A stretch of DNA of 64,000 nt, from assembly GCF_004342115.1 (NCBI RefSeq), contig NZ_SMAC01000003.1, forward strand, positions 45,990 to 109,989, given 5' to 3'. Of this stretch, positions 51,902 to 61,473 are shown in pieces. The stretch's first letter is position 1; every line of letters begins with the position of its first letter. The notes under the pieces are model-generated. The model ran no database searches. It was not told the DNA's origin and saw nothing but the letters and a program-made list of their open reading frames with translations. Source of the stretch: Mannheimia haemolytica. GTDB taxonomy: Bacteria; Pseudomonadota; Gammaproteobacteria; Enterobacterales; Pasteurellaceae. Made by a program: the position numbers and the translations under genes.

Positions 51902-52891
51902 TTATCCAACTTTTCTTAATTGAGATTCTAAATGAATCGATTTAACAAAATCTTCTAATGCATAAAGTTGCTCTTTTGTGGAACTTAGTGTATTAAAAGT
52001 GCGTTTAAAATTTGATTCCGGATTTAATTTTTCGGTATACCAACCAACATGTTTTCGTGCAATACGATAACCTTTTTCTTCACCATAAAATTGGTGCAAA
52101 TCCTCAATATGTTTAAACATTAATTGGTATTTTTTATCAATTGATAATGGTGAAGATAATCCAGTTTCAAAAAAATCATTAATTTCCTTAAATATCCAAG
52201 GATTTCCAAAGCTAGCGCGCCCAATCATGATTGCATCGGCTTTGGTATAGTCGAGAACAAACTTTGCTTTTTCCGCAGAGTCAATGTCTCCGTTTGCTAT
52301 CACTGGGATAGAAATTGCTTCTTTTACTGCCTTAATACTTTCATATTCAGCTTCGCCATTAAATAAACAGCTTCGAGTACGCCCGTGAATAGTGAGAGCT
52401 TTTATGCCGGCTTGTTCTGCAATTTTCGCAATTTGCAGACAATTTCTATTTTCCTGATCCCAACCTGTTCTAATTTTTAGTGTCACAGGGACATCAACGG
52501 CATTGACTACAGAATCTAATATTTGAGCGACTAATTTGGGGTTACGTAAAAGAGCAGAGCCTGCCATATTTTTATTCACCTTTTTTGCCGGGCAACCCAT
52601 ATTAATATCAATAATATCGGCACCATACTCAACATTTATCTTTGCAGCCTTTGCCATTTCAACAGGATCAGAACCTGCAATTTGTACGGCATTTAAGCCT
52701 ATTTCATCGTGGTGTGCTAACCGCAACCGTGATTTCTCAGTATGCCATACATCAGGATTGGTAGACATCATCTCTGAAAATGTTAAACCTGCTCCAAGTT
52801 GGCTACATAAGCGGCGAAAAGGCTGATCTGTGATTCCAGCCATAGGTGCAAGGAAAATACGATTTTTGATTGCATATTGTCCTATTTGCAT
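51902..52891 (-). CDS. dusB: tRNA-dihydrouridine synthase B (DusB)
   Basis: Flavoenzyme reducing uridine in the tRNA D-loop. 329 residues. FMN barrel with [13 protein letters not shown] near the start, [11 protein letters not shown] at about 100, and ALTIHGRTR; catalytic Cys in the GCPAKK motif. Co-transcribed with fis as in enterics. A predicted promoter lies at about 53019-53047 with a terminator between it and the gene. Confidence 0.96.
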   Translation of the reverse strand: MQIGQYAIKNRIFLAPMAGITDQPFRRLCSQLGAGLTFSEMMSTNPDVWHTEKSRLRLAHHDEIGLNAVQIAGSDPVEMAKAAKINVEYGADIIDINMGCPAKKVNKNMAGSALLRNPKLVAQILDSVVNAVDVPVTLKIRTGWDQENRNCLQIAKIAEQAGIKALTIHGRTRSCLFNGEAEYESIKAVKEAISIPVIANGDIDSAEKAKFVLDYTKADAIMIGRASFGNPWIFKEINDFFETGLSSPLSIDKKYQLMFKHIEDLHQFYGEEKGYRIARKHVGWYTEKLNPESNFKRTFNTLSSTKEQLYALEDFVKSIHLESQLRKVG

Positions 52892-52943
52892 TTTTAACCT
52901 TTTATTAACAAATTTGAAGTAATTTTAACCAGAGGGATATCCA

Positions 52944-52975
52944 AATAAAAAGTACGGTAAATACCGTACTTTCTT
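52944..52975 (-). terminator. Terminator in the dusB-fis leader
   Basis: AGTACGGTA / TACCGTACT 9-bp stem with a 2-base loop and T-rich flank on the minus strand (CTTTTTATTT). Located after the predicted dusB promoter and about 60 bases before dusB; it could end sixA transcripts or attenuate dusB-fis. Confidence 0.6.
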
Positions 52976-53018
52976 ATAATAGCTTATGGATCAGTTTAGT
53001 ACTGATTTGAGGGCTGGT

Positions 53019-53047
53019 ATGATACGCATTTTTTAGGTATTTTGGAA
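53019..53047 (-). promoter_or_regulatory. Candidate dusB-fis promoter
   Basis: Minus strand -10 TATCAT (53024-53019), -35 TTCCAA (53047-53042), 17-base spacer, followed by a GC-rich stretch (CCAGCCC), as in growth-rate-controlled promoters. Weak -35, so tentative. Confidence 0.45.
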
Positions 53048-53114
53048 GTCTATAAATTCGACAATTTATAAAAAAATTGAAAATTTTTATATTGACATTC
53101 TAAAAATGAAAGAA

Positions 53115-53603
53115 TTAAGTATGCTTTACTCGAATTAGCTCAGCTTTTGTCTTTACCCAATTAATTTCTGCTATGGTTGAAGTTGGAAATTGTACATTGC
53201 TTTGGTTATTCGTTAAAATTTGGACGAGATCGAACACAAGTGGGAGATGTGAAATCAGAAGAATATTTTTTGCGCCTTCCTCTCTTAAAAAATGTAGATA
53301 GCTTTCTACTGTATGCGGGTTTCCGTCAGGCGTAACCTCGTCCCAACTTTCAATGAGGTTGGTAAAATGTTGGGGAAAATTGACCGCTTGCATACCAATA
53401 AGCACATTTTCAAGCGTTTGTTGCGCCCTAAGGTATGGGCTGACGAGAATTTTATCTAATTGAATTTGTTGGTTGGCTAAATGTTCTCCTAACCATTTTC
53501 CCTGTGAAATGGTGTTTTTTATACCATTGTCGGTTAAACAGCGAGCAGCATCACTCGAAGCATTAAAGCCTGCTTCCCCATGGCGCATAATCCAAATATT
53601 CAT
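53115..53603 (-). CDS. sixA: Phosphohistidine phosphatase SixA
   Basis: Histidine phosphatase family; 162 residues. Catalytic RHGEA near residue 7, and the second His in LLISHLPLVFDLV. In enterics it acts on phospho-His in histidine kinases and the nitrogen PTS. AAAGGAGAA precedes the ATG. Divergent from pykA. Confidence 0.93.
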   Translation of the reverse strand: MNIWIMRHGEAGFNASSDAARCLTDNGIKNTISQGKWLGEHLANQQIQLDKILVSPYLRAQQTLENVLIGMQAVNFPQHFTNLIESWDEVTPDGNPHTVESYLHFLREEGAKNILLISHLPLVFDLVQILTNNQSNVQFPTSTIAEINWVKTKAELIRVKHT

Positions 53604-53623
53604 AACATTCTCCTTTAGTTGTA

Positions 53624-53652
53624 TTTAAACTCTCTTGATTTAGGCGTATAAT
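53624..53652 (+). promoter_or_regulatory. pykA promoter
   Basis: -35 TTTAAA (53624-53629), 17-base spacer, -10 TATAAT (53647-53652), a full -10 match, 78 bases before the pykA start. Confidence 0.65.
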
Positions 53653-53729
53653 GACCCTCGTTTAACGCATAATCAAGATGCTTAGAAAGATTTTAACTTA
53701 ATTTTTAAATTTATTGATGGAGTCAAATA

Positions 53730-55169
53730 ATGTCTAGAAAACTCAGAAGAACGAAGATCGTTTGTACAATGGGACCTGCAACAGATCGTGGCAATACGTT
53801 GGAAAAAATCATTGCTGCCGGTGCAAATATGGTTCGTATGAATTTCTCTCACGGTATTCCTGAAGATCACATCGAACGTGCGAATAAAGTGCGTGAAATT
53901 GCTGCAAGATTAGGTCGCCACGTTGCGATTTTAGGCGATTTGCAAGGTCCTAAAATTCGTGTTTCGACATTTAAAGACGGTAAAATTTTCTTAAATATTG
54001 GTGATAAATTCACCTTAGACGCAGATTTACCGCGTGGAGAAGGCCATCAAGAAGCTGTAGGTTTAGATTACAAAAACTTACCAAATGATGTAGTACCTGG
54101 TGATATTCTATTGTTAGATGACGGTAATGTTCAACTGAAAGTGTTGGAAGTGGAAGGCGTTAAAGTTCATACTGAAGTGACAGTTGGTGGCCTGTTATCA
54201 AACAATAAAGGGATTAACAAATTAGGTGGTGGTTTATCAGCTCCTGCATTAACCGACAAAGATAAAGAAGACATTAAATTAGCGGCGAAAATCGGTGTGG
54301 ATTACCTAGCGGTTTCATTCCCTCAATCAAGTGCAGATTTACATTATGCACGTGAATTAGCAAAAGAAGCAGGCTTAGAAGCGAAAATTGTAGCGAAGGT
54401 TGAACGTGCCGAAACTGTTGCGACTGAAGAAGCAATGGACGACATCATTTTAGGTGCGGACGTTGTGATGGTTGCTCGTGGTGACTTAGGGGTTGAAATT
54501 GGTGATGCGGCTTTAGTGGGTGTGCAAAAACGTTTAATCCGCCGTGCTCGTAAGCTAAATCGTGTGGTAATTACCGCAACCCAAATGATGGAATCGATGA
54601 TTAAAAAACCAATGCCGACCCGTGCTGAAGTGATGGATGTTGCAAATGCTGTGTTAGATGGTACTGATGCGGTAATGCTTTCCGGCGAAACTGCAAACGG
54701 TGACTACCCTGTTGAAACGGTAAAATCAATGGCAGAAGTGTGCTTAGGTGCTGAAACAATGCCAAGCATTAACATTTCTCGCCACCGTATGGAAGGTACG
54801 TTTAAATCTATCGAAGAAGCTGTGGCAATGTCTGCAATGTACACCGCAAACCATTTAGAAGGTGTATCGGCAATTATTTCATTAACTCATTCAGGCGAAA
54901 CGGCTAAATTAACCAGCCGTATCAGCTCAGGTTTACCGATTTATGCGATGTCTCGTAACCAAAAAGCATTAAACCTTTGTGCGTTATATCGTGGTGTAAC
55001 ACCGGTATATTACAATGAAGACAGCCGCACAATGGAAGGGGCGAAAAAAGCCATTGCTCAATTAAAAGAACAAGGCTATTTATTAACCGGCGAATTAGTG
55101 CTTTTAACTCACGGAGATGAATTAAAAGCTGGCGGTACAAATACTTGTCGTATCTTAAGAGTTGAATAA
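53730..55169 (+). CDS. pykA: Pyruvate kinase PykA
   Basis: Last step of glycolysis: phosphoenolpyruvate plus ADP to pyruvate plus ATP. 479 residues (480 for the enteric PykA isozyme). [15 protein letters not shown] start, [14 protein letters not shown] with the catalytic Lys, [11 protein letters not shown] and [11 protein letters not shown] motifs, and a C-terminal regulatory domain. Good promoter upstream, terminator after. The resemblance is to the PykA rather than the fructose-bisphosphate-activated PykF. Confidence 0.95.
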   Translation: MSRKLRRTKIVCTMGPATDRGNTLEKIIAAGANMVRMNFSHGIPEDHIERANKVREIAARLGRHVAILGDLQGPKIRVSTFKDGKIFLNIGDKFTLDADLPRGEGHQEAVGLDYKNLPNDVVPGDILLLDDGNVQLKVLEVEGVKVHTEVTVGGLLSNNKGINKLGGGLSAPALTDKDKEDIKLAAKIGVDYLAVSFPQSSADLHYARELAKEAGLEAKIVAKVERAETVATEEAMDDIILGADVVMVARGDLGVEIGDAALVGVQKRLIRRARKLNRVVITATQMMESMIKKPMPTRAEVMDVANAVLDGTDAVMLSGETANGDYPVETVKSMAEVCLGAETMPSINISRHRMEGTFKSIEEAVAMSAMYTANHLEGVSAIISLTHSGETAKLTSRISSGLPIYAMSRNQKALNLCALYRGVTPVYYNEDSRTMEGAKKAIAQLKEQGYLLTGELVLLTHGDELKAGGTNTCRILRVE

Positions 55170-55185
55170 TCTAAACGATTAACGC

Positions 55186-55220
55186 AAAAGCCACATAAAA
55201 CACTTTATGTGGCTTTTTTT
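55186..55220 (+). terminator. pykA terminator
   Basis: AAAGCCACATAAA / TTTATGTGGCTTT 13-bp stem, 4-base loop and a long T run. Confidence 0.95.
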
Positions 55221-55264
55221 CTGTCTTAATATAGCTTAATGTAATCTGAACTATTGATATTATT

Positions 55265-56302
55265 ATGCACAATAAACTTCTTTCTATCTGTATTCTCCGC
55301 CTTTCTGCCATTGGCGACGTTTGCCATACCTTAGCGGTTATTCAAGCTATTCAACGAAAATATCCTAGTGCTGAAATTACTTGGATTATCGGCAAAACGG
55401 AAGCGTATTTAATGAAAGATATTCCGAATGTTCACTTAATTCCTTATGATAAAAAAATAGGGTGGAAAGGTATCTTTACACTTTGGCAAAAACTTTCTCA
55501 CAAGCGGTTTGATTTTTTATTAAATTTACAAACGGCATTCCGAGCTTCAATTCTATCGCTTGGGATTAAAGCAAAGAAAAAAATCGGCTTTAATCAAGAC
55601 AGAGCAAGGGAAATGCAATGGTTGTTTACCAACCAGAAAGTAGAAATGACAGACTCTCCTCACGTGCTTGACGGGCAAATGATGTTTGCCAAAGCCATTG
55701 GGGTAATGGATTTATCGGCACAATGGAATTTACCTGTGAGTGATGAAGATTTAGCTTATGGCAAACAATTTATTGATTTTACAAGGAAAAATATACTCAT
55801 TGCTCCTTGTTCAAGCAAGAAAGAGAAAGATTGGTTGCCGGAACGCTATGCAGAAATTGCTAACTGGCTAAGTAAGCAAAATATCAATGTATTAATTGCA
55901 GGTTCTCCATCGCAATATGAAATGGAAACCGCAGCCAAAATTCAACAACTTGCCCCGAATTGTACGAGTATTGCCGGTAAAACCACGCTAAAACAGCTTG
56001 CAGGTGTTATTCGTCAGGTTGATTTGGTGATCTCTTCAGATTCAGGTCCTGCCCATATCGCCACTACGCAAAATACGCCGGTGATTGGGTTGTATGCGAT
56101 TCATAATCCAAGACGGACAGGCCCTTACAATGACTTAGACAAAGTGGTTTCGGTATATGATGAAGCGATTTTGCAATCTTATGGTAAACCTTGGCAGCAA
56201 TTAGCTTGGGCAACTAAAGCTAAAGGCAAAAATTGGATGGAAAAAATCACGGTGGAGAGTGTGAAACAAAAAGTAGTTGAAACTTTAAAAATTACGTTGT
56301 AA
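55265..56302 (+). CDS. opsX: LPS heptosyltransferase, OpsX type
   Basis: GT9 glycosyltransferase, 345 residues, that adds ADP-heptose to the lipopolysaccharide inner core. The N-terminal LRLSAIGDVCHTLAVIQAIQ is the GT9 acceptor-site signature, and the C-terminal VISSDSGPAHIATTQNTPVIGLYA the donor site. It resembles the Pasteurellaceae OpsX rather than WaaC/WaaF, but the acceptor cannot be decided from sequence alone. Precedes aroG. Confidence 0.82.
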   Translation: MHNKLLSICILRLSAIGDVCHTLAVIQAIQRKYPSAEITWIIGKTEAYLMKDIPNVHLIPYDKKIGWKGIFTLWQKLSHKRFDFLLNLQTAFRASILSLGIKAKKKIGFNQDRAREMQWLFTNQKVEMTDSPHVLDGQMMFAKAIGVMDLSAQWNLPVSDEDLAYGKQFIDFTRKNILIAPCSSKKEKDWLPERYAEIANWLSKQNINVLIAGSPSQYEMETAAKIQQLAPNCTSIAGKTTLKQLAGVIRQVDLVISSDSGPAHIATTQNTPVIGLYAIHNPRRTGPYNDLDKVVSVYDEAILQSYGKPWQQLAWATKAKGKNWMEKITVESVKQKVVETLKITL

Positions 56303-56341
56303 AGTTTGTGTATTAAAAGATTTACACAAAAGGAAATTAAA

Positions 56342-57400
56342 ATGAACACAGTGTTTAATCAAGATAGCGTGCATAACGTAAATATCCAAGATGAAAAGGT
56401 ATTACTGACCCCACAAGAGTTAAAACAAGAATTTCCGTTGCCGGAACATTTACGCAATCAAATTGAACATTCACGCAAAACGATTTCCGATATTATTCAC
56501 AGACGAGATAAACGCCAACTGATTGTGATTGGACCTTGTTCGATTCACGACCCAGTTGCTGCCCTTGAATATGGTAAAAAATTAAAAGCTCTTTCGGAGC
56601 AAGTGAGTGATAAGTTGTATATTGTGATGCGGGTTTATTTTGAAAAGCCCCGCACTACTGTAGGTTGGAAAGGGCTGATTAACGATCCGAAAATGGACGG
56701 CTCTTTTGATGTCGAAACCGGCTTACGTATCGCACGAAAACTCTGTTTGGATTTAGCCGAACTTGGCTTGCCGTTAGCGACCGAAGCCTTAGATCCGATG
56801 ACACCACAATATTTAGCGGATTTGTTCAGCTGGTCGGCAATTGGAGCAAGAACAACTGAGTCTCAAACTCACCGTGAATTAGCCTCAGGTTTGTCAATGG
56901 CGGTAGGCTTTAAAAATGGTACAGATGGTGATTTAGCCGTTGCACTTAATGCGATGCAATCTTCCGCTCAAAGCCATAGCTTTATCGGCATTAACCAACA
57001 GGGGCAAGTTACTTTACTCAAAACAAAAGGTAATGCAGACGGACATATTATTTTACGTGGCGGTAAAACCCCAAATTATGAAAAGCAATATGTTGATGAT
57101 TGTGAATGGGTGCTAAAACAAGCAAACTTACCTACAGCGATTATGATTGATTGCAGCCACGGCAATTCCAATAAAGATTACCGCCGCCAACCGCTGATGG
57201 CAGAAAATGTATTAGAGCAGCTACTTGCTGGCAATACTTCGATTATCGGTTTAATGATTGAAAGCAATTTACACGCAGGTAATCAATCATCAGAATTGCC
57301 GTTCGAGCAGATGAAATACGGTGTTTCTATTACGGATGCTTGTATTGACTGGCAAACTACAGAAGAGCTTTTAACTCACTTTGCTGAAAAGTTGCGTTAA
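56342..57400 (+). CDS. aroG: DAHP synthase AroG type (3-deoxy-7-phosphoheptulonate synthase)
   Basis: First step of aromatic synthesis: erythrose-4-phosphate plus phosphoenolpyruvate. 352 residues from ATG 56342, with AAGGA upstream. Motifs LIVIGPCSIHDPVAALEYG (metal Cys), RVYFEKPRTTVGWKG, and IMIDCSHGNSNKDY, plus the N-terminal regulatory strand. Closest to the Phe-type AroG; inhibitor specificity not read from sequence. tyrA follows by 54 bases and both belong to one pathway. Confidence 0.92.
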   Translation: MNTVFNQDSVHNVNIQDEKVLLTPQELKQEFPLPEHLRNQIEHSRKTISDIIHRRDKRQLIVIGPCSIHDPVAALEYGKKLKALSEQVSDKLYIVMRVYFEKPRTTVGWKGLINDPKMDGSFDVETGLRIARKLCLDLAELGLPLATEALDPMTPQYLADLFSWSAIGARTTESQTHRELASGLSMAVGFKNGTDGDLAVALNAMQSSAQSHSFIGINQQGQVTLLKTKGNADGHIILRGGKTPNYEKQYVDDCEWVLKQANLPTAIMIDCSHGNSNKDYRRQPLMAENVLEQLLAGNTSIIGLMIESNLHAGNQSSELPFEQMKYGVSITDACIDWQTTEELLTHFAEKLR

Positions 57401-57454
57401 AGATAATTTGCAAAAAATTGCATAAAAACGACCGCTTGTAAATTGGTAACAAAT

Positions 57455-58576
57455 ATGAACCCATTAGCCCCATTACGAGAACAAATTGATCAAGTTGATC
57501 AACAACTTATCGCCTTACTTTCTGAACGCTTAGCTCTTGTGGCAGAAGTTGGGAAAGTCAAATCAGAACACGGCATTCCTGTTTATGCTCCGGAGCGAGA
57601 AACCGCAATGATTTCCGCCCGCCGCTCTGAAGCGGAAAAACAAGGTATTCCGGCGGATCTCATTGAAGATGTGCTACGCCGTATAATGCGTGAATCTTAT
57701 GCCAATGAAAACAAACACGGCTTCAAAAGAGTTAATTCGGACATTCAAAAAATCGTGATTGTTGGTGGTAAAGGGAAATTAGGTGGGCTGTTTGGCAATT
57801 ATTTAACCCTATCCGGCTATAATGTTGAGGCATTAGGACGTGATGATTGGGACAATGCCGAGCAGATTTTAGCCAATGCAGATGTGGTTATTGTGTGTGT
57901 GCCGATTGCCAACACCCTAGCAACCATCGAGCGTTTACAATCTTATTTAACCGAAAATATGATTTTGGCGGATTTAACCTCCGTCAAACATCAGCCGTTG
58001 CAAAAAATGCTGGAAGTGCATAATGGAGCGGTAGTCGGTTTACACCCGATGTTCGGACCGGATATTGCAAGTCAGGCAAAGCAAGTGGTCGCTTGCTGCC
58101 ACGGGCGTTTCCCTGAACGTTATCAATGGTTGCTTGAGCAAATCAAAATTTGGGGGGCAAAAATTGAAGAGATTGAGGCAGCAGCACACGATAATGCAAT
58201 GACCTACATTCAAGCCCTACGCCACTTTTCCACTTTTGCATTCGGGCTACATCTTTCTCGCCAGCCGGTGCAACTCTCTCAATTATTGGCACTATCTTCG
58301 CCGATTTACCGCTTAGAGTTGGCAATGATTGGGCGTTTATTTGCCCAAGACGGCAGCTTATATGCCGATATTATTGCCGATAAACCGGAAAATTTAGCCA
58401 CCATCGAAACCTTAAAAGAGAGTTTTGAACAAGGGCTAGATTTCTTTAAACGCAACGACAAAGCCGGTTTTATCAAGGCTTTTGAGGAAGTGCATCACTG
58501 GTTTGGCGATTATTCCGAGCAGTTCTTGAAAGAGAGTAGAGTATTGCTCCAACAGGCTCACGATTCAAGAAAGTAA
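57455..58576 (+). CDS. tyrA: Chorismate mutase / prephenate dehydrogenase TyrA
   Basis: Bifunctional enzyme towards tyrosine. 373 residues, the enteric length, from ATG 57455. N-terminal mutase helices (PLREQIDQVDQQLIALLSERL) at 1-90, then Rossmann VIVGGKGKLGGLFG at about 105, HPMFGPD and the active-site His in ALRHFSTFAFGLHLS. TTG upstream in frame is less likely. Forms an aroG-tyrA pair; no TyrR box was recognised. Confidence 0.96.
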   Translation: MNPLAPLREQIDQVDQQLIALLSERLALVAEVGKVKSEHGIPVYAPERETAMISARRSEAEKQGIPADLIEDVLRRIMRESYANENKHGFKRVNSDIQKIVIVGGKGKLGGLFGNYLTLSGYNVEALGRDDWDNAEQILANADVVIVCVPIANTLATIERLQSYLTENMILADLTSVKHQPLQKMLEVHNGAVVGLHPMFGPDIASQAKQVVACCHGRFPERYQWLLEQIKIWGAKIEEIEAAAHDNAMTYIQALRHFSTFAFGLHLSRQPVQLSQLLALSSPIYRLELAMIGRLFAQDGSLYADIIADKPENLATIETLKESFEQGLDFFKRNDKAGFIKAFEEVHHWFGDYSEQFLKESRVLLQQAHDSRK

Positions 58577-58600
58577 AGGTAGGTTGAGGTTTTGCTCTGA

Positions 58601-58722
58601 TAGCACTAGCGTCCACGCTAGTGCTATTTAATATTCTACAAGCGGTTAATAAAGAGCTGTTTTTTGCAAATTTTTATGCAAAATTATCCGCTTGTTTTGG
58701 CACGAGCGTGGACGCTCGCGCC
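58601..58722. repeat. Nested palindromic element between tyrA and recF
   Basis: Outer palindromes: TAGCACTAGCGT / ACGCTAGTGCTA (58601-58626, 12 bp perfect) and GGCACGAGCG / CGCTCGCGCC (58699-58722, one mismatch). Between them, uptake signals ACAAGCGGT (58638-58646) and ATCCGCTTGT (58686-58695) face each other. The two palindromes share the core AGCGTCCACGCT or its complement. Confidence 0.75.
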
Positions 58723-58766
58723 ATCGGAAGAAACATTTTTGTAAAATTGCCCCCAAATCTGACCGC

Positions 58767-59852
58767 TTACTGTGGCTGAATTTCTCCATTTTTTACCGTA
58801 AACAAACAATCATCGCTTCTGTCTTGCCATTGCATTTGATTGAGCTGATCTTGAGTAATGGCGGTAACGAATACTTGTGAGCCACTTTCTCTTAAACGAT
58901 GTGCTAAAAGCTCACGTTTGGTTGGGTCGAGTTCGGAGGCAAAATCGTCAATTAAAAATAGGCATTGGCGTTGTTTTTGGGCGACCAAATGTTCGCCTTG
59001 AGCCAGTCTTAACGCACACATCAATAGCTTTAATTGCCCACGGGAAAGCACATCTTCCACCGGTAAGCCGTTCGCTTTAAAACGGAAATCGGCTTTTTGA
59101 GCTCCAATCATCGTATAGCCAAGAGCTTTATCCCGCTCAAAACCTTGTGCCAGAATCTCGGCATAATCCGCCCCTTTTTCCCAGCCTTGATGAAAGCTCA
59201 AGCCGATTTCGATTTCCGGCAGGAAAAATTGGCAGGTTTTCTCAATTTCGGGGCGTAACGCTTCGGCGTATTCGGCTCGCATTTCGCTCACGGCATAAGT
59301 GGTTTTCACCAATTCGATATCCCACGCTTTGAGTTCTTGATAAGAGCGGACTTGTTGCAAAGCCGAATTACGTTGCTTTAATAAACGGCGAAGATTGTTC
59401 CAATGAGCGTAGAAATCAGGGTGCTGGTGAAATAAGCCCCAGTCCAAAAAAGCACGGCGAAAGCTCGGACCACCGTTAAGTAAGGTTAAGCCTTCGGGGG
59501 TGATCACTTGCATCGGCAATAAATGGGCTAAATCGGCAATTTTGTTGCCGTCTTCACCGTTGATTTTAAGTGTCGTCTCGCCACTGCGAAATTTCTGAAT
59601 GCCGACCGACCAACTGTGCTTTGCCTCGTCAATTTTACCGTGTAGTACGAAATCGTCTTTATCGTAATGGATAATGCGGTTGCTGATATGGCTTTTGAAT
59701 GAACGCCCGTGTCCAAGATAGAAAATTGATTCCAACAAACTGGTTTTGCCACTTCCGTTCGCCCCGACTAAAAAATTAAAATGCGGGCTAAATGCTAAAT
59801 CGGTATGTTGGATATTTCTAAAATGGTTGATTAATAAACGGGTTAAAGCCAT
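58767..59852 (-). CDS. recF: DNA recombination/repair protein RecF
   Basis: SMC-like ATPase that loads RecA at gaps with RecO and RecR. 361 residues from ATG 59852 (MALTRLLINHFRNI is the family start). Walker A VGANGSGKTSLLES, signature LSRGQLKLLMCALRLAQG, and Walker B CLFLIDDFASELD. It is next to ybaB-recR, not in the common dnaA-dnaN-recF group, at least as far as this window shows. Confidence 0.96.
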   Translation of the reverse strand: MALTRLLINHFRNIQHTDLAFSPHFNFLVGANGSGKTSLLESIFYLGHGRSFKSHISNRIIHYDKDDFVLHGKIDEAKHSWSVGIQKFRSGETTLKINGEDGNKIADLAHLLPMQVITPEGLTLLNGGPSFRRAFLDWGLFHQHPDFYAHWNNLRRLLKQRNSALQQVRSYQELKAWDIELVKTTYAVSEMRAEYAEALRPEIEKTCQFFLPEIEIGLSFHQGWEKGADYAEILAQGFERDKALGYTMIGAQKADFRFKANGLPVEDVLSRGQLKLLMCALRLAQGEHLVAQKQRQCLFLIDDFASELDPTKRELLAHRLRESGSQVFVTAITQDQLNQMQWQDRSDDCLFTVKNGEIQPQ

Positions 59853-59991
59853 AGTTAAAGTGCGAGGAATAAAAAGAGTAGCCATTTTAGCAAATTTGCA
59901 AAATTTTGGGAAAAATTAACCGCTTGCGGATTAGAAAGTGGTTCAGTAGAATAAGCCGTTTATTTTTTATTGAAAATTAAGAGGAAAAATT

Positions 59992-60321
59992 ATGTTTGGA
60001 AAAGGTGGCTTAGGCGGCTTAATGAAACAGGCTCAGCAAATGCAAGAGCGTATGCAAAAAATGCAAGAAGAGATCGCCCAATTAGAAGTAACAGGCGAGT
60101 CTGGTGCGGGTTTGGTAAAAGTCACTATTAACGGGGCTCACAATTGCCGCCGAATTGAAATTGATCCATCATTAATGGAAGATGATAAAGAGATGGTGGA
60201 AGATTTAGTTGCCGCTGCCTTTAACGATGCGGTTCGCCGTGCAGAAGAAATGCAAAAAGAGAAAATGGCAAGTGTGACTGCCGGTATGCAACTGCCGCCG
60301 GGTATGAAATTCCCATTCTAA
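59992..60321 (+). CDS. ybaB: YbaB/EbfC DNA-binding protein
   Basis: Small nucleoid-associated protein, 109 residues, a homodimer. Gly-rich start ([18 protein letters not shown]), then [21 protein letters not shown], and a Met-rich C-terminal helix. AGAGGAAAAAT precedes the ATG. recR follows 7 bases later, the conserved ybaB-recR pair. Confidence 0.95.
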
Positions 60322-60328
60322 TTTAAGT

Positions 60329-60934
60329 ATGCAAACCAGTCCTTTACTTGAAAATTTGATGGAAGCCTTGCGTGCATTGCCCGGTGTCGGACCGAAATCG
60401 GCACAGCGAATGGCTTACCATCTGTTGCAACGTAATCGTTCCGGCGGTGTGGCGTTGTCAAAAGCCTTAAATGAGGCAATGAGCCATATCGGACATTGCA
60501 AATCGTGCCGTACTTTTACCGAAGAGGAAGAGTGTACGATTTGTAAAAATCCTCGCCGTCAGATGAGCGGGCAACTTTGTGTGGTAGAAATGCCGGAAGA
60601 CATTCAAGCGATTGAGCAAACCGGGCAATTTTCAGGGCGTTATTTTGTGCTGATGGGGCATTTGTCGCCGATTGATGGTATAGGCCCTCGTGAAATCGGC
60701 TTAGATTTATTGCAACAACGCTTGGAACAGGAATCTTTCCACGAAGTGATTTTGGCGACTAATCCGACCATTGAAGGTGATGCTACCGCAAATTACATTG
60801 CTGAAATGTGCAGAATGTATAACGTGAAAGCTACTCGTATTGCTCACGGTGTGCCGGTCGGTGGTTCATTAGAAATGGTTGATGGCACAACGCTTTCTCA
60901 CTCTTTTGCAGGACGGCGTGATATTGATATTTAA
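60329..60934 (+). CDS. recR: Recombination protein RecR
   Basis: Toprim-fold clamp acting with RecF and RecO. 201 residues, the same as enterics. Helix-hairpin-helix ([21 protein letters not shown]) at about 10-32, four-cysteine zinc finger ([16 protein letters not shown]), and the Toprim acidic region ([15 protein letters not shown]). Directly after ybaB. Confidence 0.97.
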   Translation: MQTSPLLENLMEALRALPGVGPKSAQRMAYHLLQRNRSGGVALSKALNEAMSHIGHCKSCRTFTEEEECTICKNPRRQMSGQLCVVEMPEDIQAIEQTGQFSGRYFVLMGHLSPIDGIGPREIGLDLLQQRLEQESFHEVILATNPTIEGDATANYIAEMCRMYNVKATRIAHGVPVGGSLEMVDGTTLSHSFAGRRDIDI

Positions 60935-61005
60935 AGCTATTTCTGTGCTAACTTAATTCTGATATAATTACTCAACTATTTTAAATTATTATTTTGAGGC
61001 TAAAA

Positions 61006-61332
61006 ATGGAAACTATTGACAAAATCAAACAACAAATCAGCGAAAACCCGATTCTACTTTATATGAAAGGTTCACCGAAATTCCCATCTTGTGGTTTCTC
61101 CGCTCGTGCGGTGGAAGCGGTAATTAACTGCCAAGTGCCTTTCGGTTATGTGGATATTTTAACCAATCCGGATATTCGTGCGGAATTGCCAAAATTTGCA
61201 AACTGGCCGACTTTCCCACAATTATGGGTAGAAGGTGAATTAGTTGGCGGTTGTGACATCGTATTAGAAATGCTCCAAAAAGGCGAACTTCAAACCTTAT
61301 TAAAAGAAACCGCAGCAAAACACGCAGCATAA
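61006..61332 (+). CDS. grxD: Monothiol glutaredoxin 4 (GrxD)
   Basis: Binds [2Fe-2S] clusters for iron-sulfur assembly. 108 residues from ATG 61006 (GAGG upstream). Active motif CGFS in FPSCGFSARAVEAV, with the WPTFPQLWVEGELVGGCDIV segment. Separate promoter likely in the short gap after recR; ended by a terminator. Confidence 0.95.
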   Translation: METIDKIKQQISENPILLYMKGSPKFPSCGFSARAVEAVINCQVPFGYVDILTNPDIRAELPKFANWPTFPQLWVEGELVGGCDIVLEMLQKGELQTLLKETAAKHAA

Positions 61333-61347
61333 TTTCAAACCAGTATG

Positions 61348-61382
61348 TTAAGGCTCTTATGTTTAAGAGCCTTAATTTTTTC
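61348..61382 (+). terminator. grxD terminator
   Basis: TTAAGGCTCTTA / TAAGAGCCTTAA 12-bp stem with 4-base loop and following T run. Confidence 0.92.
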
Positions 61383-61473
61383 TTGCGATTTAGGCTTAAA
61401 CTTCTTACCTCAAGAGCTATTTTGTTTTAGAATGTCAAAATTATTTCGTAACATAAAAATAAAAGGACACAAC

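Noticed and set aside
51898..51909. TTG start of fis four codons upstream
   Set aside because: It lies inside the dusB end, and the ATG at 51897 gives exactly the usual 98 residues.
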